This document shows positions 43,891 through 55,000 of a DNA stretch of 64,000 bases, in pieces (the stretch's first letter is position 1; every line of letters starts with the position of its first letter). This DNA is from Rodentolepis nana (taxonomy: Eukaryota; Platyhelminthes; Cestoda; Cyclophyllidea; Hymenolepididae), in the NCBI GenBank assembly GCA_900617975.1, contig UZAE01012044.1, positions 1-64,000 on the forward strand, read 5' to 3'. The notes under the pieces were generated by a model, which had not been told where the DNA came from, made no database searches, and saw only the letters and a list, made by a program, of their open reading frames with translations. Both the position numbers and the translations under genes were made by a program.

Positions 43891-45860
43891 AGTTACCAGC
43901 ACTCCAACAAACGCTCTATCTTACCTTGCAAAGCACCAGGTTCCATTCACTGAAAGTTAAACATTGAAATAAAAATGAAATTCAGATAGAAGTATATTTA
44001 CATATAATTTTATGGAGAATTATTTACAGAGGTACTAATTTAAGTATTATCACTTTGGAGGTTATATTTTTTGAGACGACTGAGGATTCGGTGATTGGTT
44101 GGTAACTTTCGAATCAACTCCAAGTAAATCAAGTCCGGCAAATCGATTGTGATTTCTTCGACGAAATTGCCTATCGGGATTGACGATACGATTAATATTA
44201 TTTGGTTGCCGTGGAGGTTGCATTTTTATGCAATCAATTAATGGTACTTCCGTTCCGTCATTCAAAATCGTCACTGTTTCTTTCCATGTGATTCTTGACA
44301 TCTTCGTCACTTTTAATATCACGCAATTTAAATTGGCGGCGATAATATGTGCTGAGCATGATTAAGATAAGCGCCAACGTACATGGCCCATATAAACAAT
44401 TTAAAAAAACCACGATATTATCGTAGTTTGATTTAAATATATAAGATAAATAAAACCATTTTTATTCAAAACTGGATTGTTTATAGAACGTTTTGTAAGT
44501 CACCATATATTCCATAAATCTATGAAATTTAATCAGAAATATGTTATTCAGTTTATCAACTAACTGACAATAATTTTAAGAAGGCTATATATAGTTTACA
44601 TTGTAAAATTGAAAATTGGAAAGAGAAATTAATTATTGAATTATTGAATTTTTATGTATAATTTCTTCCTTTTATACATACAATTATTTATTACTAAAAT
44701 ATTCTCTGAAAATCATCCAAAAATCGGTGGCCTAACTGATAAAAATGCTTAATTTTAAACCCCCCCCCCATTTTACGCTTATTTTAAACAAATCAAAACT
44801 GGTGTGAAAATAATGGAACAAAGAAAATTTCCCTAGTGAATTTTGTATCCATTACAAGAAAGTACGTCAAATTCACCATGCTTATAGCTGTATAACTGGC
44901 GACAGATATCAATTAGAGAACTTATAAGAACTTCTTAAATCGATGTCTGTTTTGTGAAGGACGAACATGAAATACTAGACAATTGATATTTCTCAAAAAT
45001 ATGGTCACTTATTACATAACCTCTTGCCTGTCGAAGTGCCCAAACAGTTGCCTCGAAATTGAAACGGTATCAGCTTTTGTTAAAAACGCAATTCACAAAT
45101 GAACGCGTTTTGACTCATCTGTTTCTTTCAATTTAAATGCCTAAAAGGTCAAGGCGGTTAATTATTGGGGGGGGGGGTTCTATATGCCCACTTTTAATTT
45201 TACTCTTTCTATCGCCAATACTACCTGGTTGTAGGTGAATAAAAATCACAAGAGTCAACACAACTTACCTCAGCTCGAGTGAACATTATTCACTAATAAA
45301 TTCGAACCTAATCTCCAATTAAAGTTCAATTGATAGGCATTCAATAATTTCGAGCATTGTATAATAGTTAAGTCATTTTGTCCATTAATTTGAGCCTTCT
45401 TATGACTCTACTGACGGTTAAACTGAGAGTGTCGAAAGCCATCGCATAAGATTTCAATATACCAGGTCTCATTATATTTTCGTTCAGCTGGGGCATATTC
45501 ATTAGGTTTAGTGAAGTGTACTATCAGTTGAAAACAAACTATTGTTTGCTTTTGATTGTTAAAGTTGACATCTCAAAAATGCGTTCACGTAACCTTGAAA
45601 ATTGCCATCATAAGCAGCAAAGGGTAAATATCACGTCTAAAGTTTCAAAATAAAAATAGGAAAATTTGTTCTTTTCCTCCTGATTCTTGGCAGGAAGGTG
45701 AACGCAGAATTTCATTCAGAGGCACATTCTTGATCTAACGCAATTGGATGACCTTTTCTCCTACCTTGGAACTTTGAATCATTTACAAAAAGGCTAACCA
45801 CCGATAAGGCCATATTCTTCAATTCGTTTGTTGGAGTCCTGAAAACTCTAGTTGGAATCT
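43891..45860. other. Spacer between inverted-repeat arms
   Basis: A 1.97 kb AT-rich spacer with a C run near 44760, a G run near 45167 and the 86-codon minus ORF. No transposase is recognised. Confidence 0.5.
44062..44322 (-). CDS. Unrecognised 86-codon ORF inside the inverted-repeat spacer
   Basis: An open frame of 86 codons, with starts at MILKVTKMSRITWKE or, seven codons on, MSRITWKE. It has a mixed, protein-like composition (TILNDGTEVPLIDC, then proline-, asparagine- and arginine-rich PDRQFRRRNHNRFAG) and a Ser/Gln-rich end. No signal peptide or membrane segment is seen, and no family is recognised. It lies 170 bp inside the left arm, so it may be cargo of a foldback element, a small host gene, or chance. 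Confidence 0.3.
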   Translation of the reverse strand: MILKVTKMSRITWKETVTILNDGTEVPLIDCIKMQPPRQPNNINRIVNPDRQFRRRNHNRFAGLDLLGVDSKVTNQSPNPQSSQKI

Positions 45861-46352
45861 GCTATCACAAACGCTGGAAATATTGAGGCTATGGAGTGCT
45901 ACTGCCTGCCTTTGACCCTTTCTAGAGATGTAATATATGTCATCATCTTGATTTTGCAGCATAAATTTTGAATTTAAGATCACTCAGTATCTTAGATTAA
46001 GAAATATATTCGTAATTGCTGTTTACTACGAATATTTCAACACACTACGTTTTAATTTATCTAGTTGATTTCTTTAAAATCGATAATTTGACACCAAATC
46101 ATTATAATACAAATAAAATTTCAGTGCGAATATTGACAATTTTGTGGAATTAAGTAAGTCTAATATAACTTATTTGATTTGATGACATCATATCCTTGAG
46201 TGCTCTCCCAACTAATGCCTCGGGATTACGTCGAGTCTGCCGGTGACCCAGAGTTCAAAAGGCACATATTCTAGGTCAGAGGTCATGGAATAGGTGCTTA
46301 CCAATGTCTTTAGCCAATCGTATTGGGAAATAGTCGCTAGCATGATAATTGG
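45861..46352 (-). repeat. Long inverted repeat, right arm
   Basis: The reverse complement of 43401-43890. Matching ends near CATGCTAGC on the outside and AGCGTTTG on the inside. No clear target duplication was found outside the arms. Confidence 0.9.
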
Positions 46353-46843
46353 ACCCAAGTAATTACCGAATTTTCAAAGACCACCAAGATCCCTCACCTG
46401 CTTAGGCAAGACTGTAATCTTAGACATTAGTGATGGCGACCCATTTCCGAAAATCCATGAATGAAAGTGCCAACTTCAATTAACGCTGTTGGAATCAAAG
46501 AATTCCGAAGGAAAACTTAAATAATAAATTCCCAATCTATTTCTTTGCTAATAAGCGACCCACATCCTGAATTGCCCAGAACTTAACCCTCGGCGCCACT
46601 CATTTGACCAGTTTGTAATTCCTGTGCATTGTGAGAGTTACCATGGGAATCTCTTGCAACATATTTGCATTGTCCTGGACATTATTATTAACTCAATGTA
46701 AAAGATAACTCAGTATTTCGGAAAATAATGATATTGAACGATGAAATCGGGATATTAAATTGTGAATTTGATCCGCATCTTCCAGAACAAAAACTGGGAA
46801 ATAAGATGTAATTTTTTATCAATAATTAATTTGGAGTAGAGCT

Positions 46844-46976
46844 TGTAGCGGATTGCTACCTTAATCTCGAACATGTAGCGGATTGCTACCTTCGTAAAGC
46901 CTTGGTTAAAGACTTGTAGCGGATTGCTACCTTAGTAAAGCCAGACCGGTTGAGAATTGTAGCGGATTGCTACCTT
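46844..46976 (+). repeat. Four direct copies of a 19-bp hairpin-forming repeat
   Basis: TGTAGCGGATTGCTACCTT occurs without change at 46844, 46874, 46915 and 46958. Each unit holds the inverted repeat GTAGC-GGATT-GCTAC. Spacers differ in length and sequence, except that GTAAAGCC or ATAAAGCC follows the last three. Confidence 0.95.
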
Positions 46977-48287
46977 AATAAAGCCTGACTGACTCAGAAA
47001 TCTCTATGGCAGATCCTCCTACATCTAGCTAGGCTCCCAGAACCAGCTAAGCTATAGCCTAGCTATAAAGTAGACAGACGTGCAGCACGGAGCACATTTG
47101 TCCGGTGGTTATATTACGGATAAAGTGTACACGCATGGAGCTACTCATGATCAGGATAGGGATTAGGTTAAACAGAGGTTGATGATTGGTCATTGTTTTT
47201 ACGGTTGCTGCACACAGAGTTGTACGTCCGCACCTCCCAATCCTGGCGAGCAGACATGCAGGCATACGATGACGCACACAGCGATAACGTGTCCCACAAG
47301 CTGACTACTATTTTTATTTATAAAACAATAATTCTGTAATTTATTTTGTCACCACTCATAATAAGGGTGTGAATTAGAAAAAAAGTATTTTTACGGTAGA
47401 ATGACGATGTGATTTCAAATTATTAAAGACGGCACTATTTTGAATGCAACTAAATCGAGTAAAAATCAAATAATGGACTTTTCATACACCTTATTGACAA
47501 TATTAGCGTCCCTTTGATAGAAGACTACAGAGCATAATTGAAATCCGCACAAAACCGTCTCAATTCAGTCTATCATTCTACACATTTCTTAAAAGGAAAT
47601 TATGGAGAAAAATTATTCCTTCATTTTCCACATTGATGAAAGAAACTCATGATAAATCTCAGCTATACATCCAACATCTTCCTATGCAAATATTATATCA
47701 AGATGGGCGCAATGAGTTGGAGGAGGCTTCATTACCTCCCCATAAATAGGGCTGAAGTAGTTATGCATACGCTTTACATGGTTTGATTTGAATTGTAAGA
47801 AGTTGCCATTATAAAGGCGATCATTTGTATCTATTAACCTTCTGGGTTTGATTTCGGCTACGCTGATAGAAGGCTCAAACGATTGTATTACCTCAATTAG
47901 GGAATAAGGAAGCTACAAACAAGTTCAATTGAAATTCTTTTACAGCACAAACAAACCGATTTATCTCATCTTGTGCTAGCCTATTAAATTACAGCTTTCA
48001 TGGTTATCATTTATTTGATCTCGACGATGTCCCTCGGGTATGGTTATTTGGAAGTACTCTTGACGCGCGTATTTAAGTCAATTGCACTGTAATACTCGCA
48101 TCGTAACAAATCCATACAATTCTAATTTCCTGCAATTCTTTATTCGGGGACTTACCAATTGCTTTAAGAACTGAATATCGTGGATAAGGTCTCACTCATA
48201 GTGTTGGAGTCCCTCCTTGAAAATTTGGAGGCAAAGAATATCCCTAATGAGGCTTTAGAAGCGTAAGGGTTTTATAGTTTAAATTAA
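46977..48287. other. Non-coding stretch, nothing recognised
   Basis: AT-rich DNA with only chance-length frames between the hairpin repeats and the next SINE. Confidence 0.4.
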
Positions 48288-48618
48288 GGGTGAGCGATAG
48301 ACCTGCCTCCACGTGTTGCACCCTGGGCAACGTGTACTCATACGGCAAAAAAGTCTAACTGGCGATTGACTTCCGACTTCAAACTACCATCACCCCACTG
48401 TATGTCATATTCTACCACCTTCACAGTACCCACCTTACCCTTTTCTCTACTTTTGTGCCTGTCTGTGTCTCTTTTACATCTGTGAATCAGTATTCTATGC
48501 CCCCCCTTCTCGATTTTTGTCACTTTGATGTTCCTCCTCTCCTCTCTGAGAAACCCGAAGTCAGCTAAAGGGCTAATGATAACTGTCAAAACGCCTGCCG
48601 TTTGAAATAAATAAATAA
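48288..48618 (+). mobile_element. SINE-like repeat, copy 14
   Basis: A full plus-orientation copy from GGGTGAGCGATAG to the AAATAAATAAAT tail, about 440 bp past the Dicer stop. A short shared flank (aaatta) is weak support for a target duplication. Confidence 0.83.
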
Positions 48619-48977
48619 TCCAAATTAGGCATGACACTTGGTTCCCTTCCCGCTCATCTCCCTTGTTTTAATCTGTAGTAGACAAACATTTTTTGTCTTC
48701 CTCATTCCGACGTTTCACACTAGATTAAGCTACCATTTCCGTGCGCTCCGATTTGGTGAATGGCTCTTCTCCTTCCCTGCCAAATCCACATTGCCGACAA
48801 GTTTATTTTTAAAATTATATTAATGCTTCCATTAAATCAATAGCACCATACAATTACATTACCTTATTTTGTTGACAATTCTTATAAATTATAATCAGCG
48901 ACAAGCATTTCTATTTTAAATACAAAAATCGATTTGGCAATATAAGTAAAAAATTCACATTTTTTATGAAATACTGA

Positions 48978-48983
48978 TTTAAT
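48978..48983 (-). terminator. Candidate polyadenylation signal (ATTAAA) of Dicer
   Basis: On the minus strand ATTAAA lies about 80 nt after the Dicer stop. It is the nearest plausible signal seen; chance occurrence is likely in this composition. Confidence 0.3.
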
Positions 48984-49059
48984 TGAAGAAATGCACAATT
49001 AAACAAGTATTGGACGAGTAGATTATATCAAAGTACTTCATCTATATCAGTCGCGGATT

Positions 49060-52000
49060 TTAGGCATTCAGATTGGCTTCTCTTGCACGTCGATAGGCAA
49101 GATCAGCTGCGGCAGATTTAGCCAATCGATAGGTTCTGCCAATTCCAACATATCGACCAATCCCAACCACACGTACCACCAAGCGAATCTTGCCATCCGG
49201 TCGAACCATGGGCTTCCTAAAGTGCGTGTATTGAAGATAAGCTTAGGAAAGGAGAGAATGGGGTCAAGAGGGAGAGGGAGAGAAGTAAACTAACTCAAAC
49301 TTGACTCGTTCGGGGTACTGTTCCAGTAGACGTCTGACAGGTGATTTGGCCACACAGGTTGAATATCGCTCTAGTGAGAGAGAGAAAAGGTATAATTTTG
49401 TAAATATTCATAGGTCTTGTGCACTGGTCTCTAAATTATTGGATTTTTTACTTGTGACATCGCTGAATTGGAGACCAACAAGGTAGCCAAACAATCTCAA
49501 GATATCTTAAACCATATATTTAATTATGCAAATTTTTCAAAGTGGCTAATAGAAGGACACATTTAGTTACAGGTGTTCTTTTCATTTTTTCTGAGTTTAT
49601 CTAGGAGGAGGAGGAGGAAAGTTATAGCAACAAAACTACCACCTTTGAAACTATTTCAACAAGTCGCCTTAGAAGAAATTTTCAATCAACTCTCCAATGC
49701 CTTATTTCAATCCACTCAATTAATCCTTTATTTCACCTTTACAAAATTTTTAAATTTTCCTCACCGTGAGCCAGCTTGACTTAAGTAACCAATTTCGACT
49801 TCAATTACTTCCTGGTGTCTTAACATTGGACTCAAGTCAGCTTGACCTGATTTATCGAACATCGTTCGATCTACCTGACCAAAGAAGGTTACTTTCAATA
49901 CTCGCCCCTATTTCTCCATCATCTCAACTGATGTGCCTCCATGGGGGTCTAATACCGATCCTGCCATTAAGTCTCCAAATGGGAAGCTAAGACAAGGATG
50001 CCATAATCTCTTAAATTCTTTAACGCCACAATCATTTTTTTGAAAATAAGCACCCAAATGCACTCATGCATGTCATATAGCAGGCTAATGGTAACATAAT
50101 GAATTTTAGTGGTATCAGGCGAAGGCTACAGACACATATTGAACATGTTTTCAACAGGAATAGCGCCTTCTGTTACAAGTCTAGTACCAATGTGGATTAT
50201 TTTGAAAGAGGACCGTATGGTCTTAAGGTCATTAAAGGGTTAAATAAGACCTGTTACTGGAATCAGTGCACGCTCTATTGTAAACGGTCACAACTAATCG
50301 AACACTCTATTTCTGACGAGACTCTACACAGCACTGCCTACTACTTCGCCAACAGCCGACTCACAATTCTTTGGCTATCATGGCCTCAGTTGCCAACTGT
50401 CGCTGCTAAAAATCAATAGGGTTTCTCTTGTTGTTGCTTCTGATACTATTAACAACTACCAATCCGTGGGTTACGTATCCCCCTACCACGGAATTCTAAG
50501 GGAGAAAAAGGTGGAGCATACCAATACGTTCTCGGAGAAGGGGGAAGAAAATTCGCCAGAGAGTATTCAGACAAAGTCCAGAATCGAGGAAAACAGCGCC
50601 GGCGAGTGATTCAAAAACATCACCAAGAGCTTTCGGAACTTCCGCCTCCATCTCATTTGAGGGACGAACAGCCTAAGTGAAAAAATTCATCAACTATCAA
50701 ATGCTATATTATTATTGGGTGAATACTCAATACCTCCCAGCCCTGCTATTTTATTAATATTCCTCGTTAGTCTAAGTTGCTTGTGATTAACTGTAACACG
50801 ATGAAAGTGCGTCGATGTGTTGCCTGATCAACCTTGAAACTAAACCCATAGATCATCAAGCTTGAAATATTCCATGAATCTAGAGGTGCGCTAATGAAGT
50901 CTCAACAGTGTAACGCAAAATAAATTACTTTGCTCATGAAAATATAGGTGCAACTAGATGCTGTTTTAATTAAAATAAAGTGGGCAAAATAGCTCCACCT
51001 TAACCCCTTAGGATTTAGGTATGAAAATACCCGACCCGAATTATATAGTAAGGAAAAGAACTTACACCACTATCGGCTTGATTTTCGACGTCGTTAAGCC
51101 CCGCAGCGCCATTGATATCCTTAAATATAGGACAAGTGAATCTTTCAGATATGAGCCGCGCAAGTTCAGTTGTATGTATATTGTAAGTACAGCTTACCGG
51201 GACTAATGGACACTTAGAATCAAGGTTGCCCCTTGGAGCACTTCGAGTGTGTCGAAGGAAAGCCGAAGTGCCCTCAGTTAGGTGGGGAGAAGTACTGCGA
51301 AGATAGGCATGAAGACCACAGTGAGTCACTGCTAGGGATCCAAACACTGCGTTATTGACGAGAGCCGATCGAAGATCTGTCAGGCCACCAGGGGAGAGTT
51401 CTCTCACGGTTTCACCGTCCGTCGATTCGAAGAGAACTCGAGTTACAGTATAATCCAGCACGGCGTCCCCGAGGAATTCCAATCGCTCATAGCCACCACT
51501 GCCAAAGAATGCGCTACTTGGTGTATTATTCACCGAGGGATTACTATGCAGATCACGGCAAGTGGAATGTGTGAGAGCCTAAAATCAAAACGTACTTTCA
51601 GATATGCTACTGATTTTGTACTTAAGTAGACAAAAATTGGGAGTCTAGATAAGAGGGTTAAATAAAGGAGGCTTACACAGCAATAGAAAAGAGGTTACGG
51701 TAAGAAATTTGAGACCCGAGCTTCAAAAAAATTAACTACTGTAACACATCTACACTGGCTTATTTAGACATCGATACACATTGATAGCAACCAGAAACTA
51801 GTGGGGGGGGGGGGGGGAATTTGTGGGTTGTGCAACACAACACAAAAACCCGTTCCTTTGGACACTGCAGTCTCGTGTTGTGAAGCTCATTCCTAGTAGA
51901 AATAGCGAACAAAACGTGCAACACACTGATCCGAATTGCGATCGTATGCACGCAGAGTCGAAAGGAATTCTTTGGAAGAAGTAAAGAGATTAGAATAGGA

Positions 52001-55000
52001 AAGGACTATTCAAACACAATGGTATTAAAGACTGAAAAAGGAAGCCGTCTTCAACCCTAGACAGGGATAGCTCATCCCTGGCCAACAAATAAAACAACTG
52101 CTTCATCGATGCATAGACGGATATTCCAGTATTGTTGAAGTAGAACCAAAACAGGGGGATTTCAAAACAGAGGTTTACTGAAAATCCTCTCTCAGGCGGT
52201 TAAACTGAAGATTCCATTTCACGAAACTATTTCTTGGACTCAAATAACCGCCCGCCCGAATAAGAGCTCATGGTTGATGATGCAGAATTGGAATATTTCA
52301 CCTACATATATATAGAGAGAGAGAGGGAGTGCGTAGTGTGCATTGGGAATGAATCATCCCCGTATGGGGAGTCGACCTTCCATCCCAAGTAGAGATAAGC
52401 TGCATTTTAGCTTTTAACACTGGTATCAATTTTAAGTCTTAAAAAACTCTACTTAAGAAGCCAAGTCAGATGGAAGGAGATCAATTCTGCTTAACAAGAA
52501 GGCTTATTTAATTGCGGGTTTCTCATATAAGTGAAACTAAGAAGTCTTTTGAATGACCAATTTTCGCCAAAGCCTGAAATTTGCTAAAGAAATTCGATAT
52601 GCTCCTCAAACTCGGAACCATCACGAAATTCAAAGAGGAAGCAACAAAAAATTAGTGCGTTACTGATTGGCTATTCCTACCTCAATAAGCAATCGGCGAT
52701 TTTTGAACTTATAGCCGATGGTGTCTTCTAACTTATCATATCTATTGACATGGTAAATTCGGTCAATTTCGGTTTTCTCGGCTTCAGTTAGTTCTCGCTC
52801 TTCAGGCATTTTCCAAGGCGCTCCGGTTGGTTGCATTTCACCTAAGAAGAGTAAAAACAAGTTTGAGTTGGCCTATAGTGTTAGTTAAATTTTTTAATAA
52901 GTAGATGAGACATACTCGCTGGAGGAAGGCATTCTACACCGAACCATTGCAGGAGTTTCAGAGCAGATCGTTCACCACGTTCAGTGAGATAGCAACCAAC
53001 GAGGGCCTCAACACAATCAGCAATCGATTTGTTGGAGAGAAATTGATGCGTCTGGGTAGTCTGAGGTCTAGAACTAAACATTCAAACTGAGTCATCAATG
53101 CATTACTTACAAATCATCAGTAGGAGCATTATCACTATTGCAAACATAGCATGGTGGGAGCCAATTTTCTTGAGGCTCAAATGCCACACCAACTATTCGT
53201 CCTGGCAACTTTTTTCCACAGCCCAATCTGAACAGATTAGAGTTCTCCACCTACAATAGCCAAAGTTATCATCAAGCATTGAAATAACTTGGAATGTGTA
53301 AGAAGAACGAGACACCTACGACATGACTACGGAATGAACTCAGGCTCCCTTCTTGTGCATCAGGATATTTCAGATAAAGATATGTAGTGACTGCAAATTT
53401 TAGGAAGCTATCACCGATCGTCTCCAACCGTTCCATATTGATGAAATCTCCAGCTGCTAGGCGAGTTAGAGATTGGAGAATCATTGCTGGTCCGGGACGA
53501 TATAGAATCCGGTTCTTGAAAACCGAACAGAAATAAATTAAGTTGGCTCTCAAATACGAAGGATAAATCAAGTAAGCATACCTCAAAATCAGTATCATCG
53601 TCTTGAGATGGAAAGAAGGTTAATTTACCAACATTTTCTTCAAAACTATCTACACTCTCCGCGTCTATCTCTTCTTCGATTTCTTCAATATTAGAATCAT
53701 CCAATTCTTTGTCCGAATCTACAAAGGAATCCCCTAAAAGGGCGTCAAAATCATGTCCGGTTTTATGAGTATCGACTTTTGAAGGAGGATTAAGAGTCAA
53801 CTTGACTATTTCAGGATTTTCTTGTCCATGTACAGTGGAATCTTCCTTCGCGTTGACAGGAGAGGTAGATCTTGAGAGGGATGTGAGTTTTGGCAACGTA
53901 CGACAACGCAGAGATGGGAAACAGGCTCTACTAGGCGGATCCACAATTCCCATTCCAGTTTCTCGGGCGATTTCTGAACGCAACTCTTCTGCTAAGAGGA
54001 GATGCTGCAGACGGTAGAGAATACTGGGCAGACAAACCGCCTTCTGCCATACTGAAATATGAAAAGAAATAAAGAAACCAGTATATTTGATGAAATAGAA
54101 GCTATGAACAGCTGTCCCGAATGCAAATGCATGAATAGAAGAACTGAACTGACACATTAGCTTAAGCTCAGATCATACTTAGTGTTGCAAGAAAGTGGAC
54201 AATACCCTCGAGAATAGACAAACTCGAAGTAGATTATGTGGAGTTTTGAAAACCGACTGACAAACTTCTGCTTATTCCCTTGTCGTCAGCTTGATCTGTC
54301 AATTTCACTTCATCGGACAGATACACAAATAGAGACGCTTTATATTGCGCCAGTGGCTTGAGGAGACAAAACGGCGACTAAATAGTGTCGTGGTGAGAAA
54401 TTTTGCCCAAATTTATACCAAACTCAAAGTAATTTGGCGGCTTTGTGAAAAGACTTTGTAAATTAAACTCAGGTTAGGCTTCTGTCTACAGGAATATAGA
54501 CTGCGAAGATACCGGGGACAGAAGAACGTAACACCACGGACGATCTGATTTGGTTTCACTAACACCGCAGATTTTCCCGAAAATGTGTTGGAGAACCCGA
54601 CATCACAATTCAGACTTTGTCACAACAGTTGATTCAATGTTTCAGCCTCGACATTGACTCCCGCAATCAAAGAAGACCCTCGCTACAACTGCAAACTCGT
54701 AAATACTTACATGCACACCAAATAACACCCATCGTGTCACTTTTGTGTCTGTTTGTCTACTTAACATCTGTTCATCACACTTCTGTTCCCCCTCTCCCCT
54801 GTGTCTCACTTTGATGTTCCTCCTCCTCCCCTCTGTGAAGCCCGAAGTCAGCTAAAGGGCTAACGATAACTATCGAAACGCTTGCCATTTGATATAGGTA
54901 TATAAGTAAATACTGCTCGTTGGATAGATATTTTGAGACTGGTGCTTTGAAGTTACTTCATAAGCTGTCAAAAACATTCGCCCTTCTTTAAAGCCGGATG

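Noticed and set aside
46844..46976. CRISPR-like array (identical repeats with variable spacers)
   Set aside because: Only four units, irregular 11-24 bp spacers, eukaryotic context with introns and mariner, and no cas genes.
48338..48637. 99-codon minus ORF and similar frames starting [12 protein letters not shown] in several places
   Set aside because: These are translations of the antisense strand of the SINE-like repeat, so their recurrence reflects the repeat and not a protein family.
51150..51205. A further 56-nt micro-intron in the Dicer exon 51578-51066 (GTAAGC donor, GAAAG acceptor)
   Set aside because: Removing 56 nt would break the frame, while the unspliced frame stays open to the next in-phase donor.
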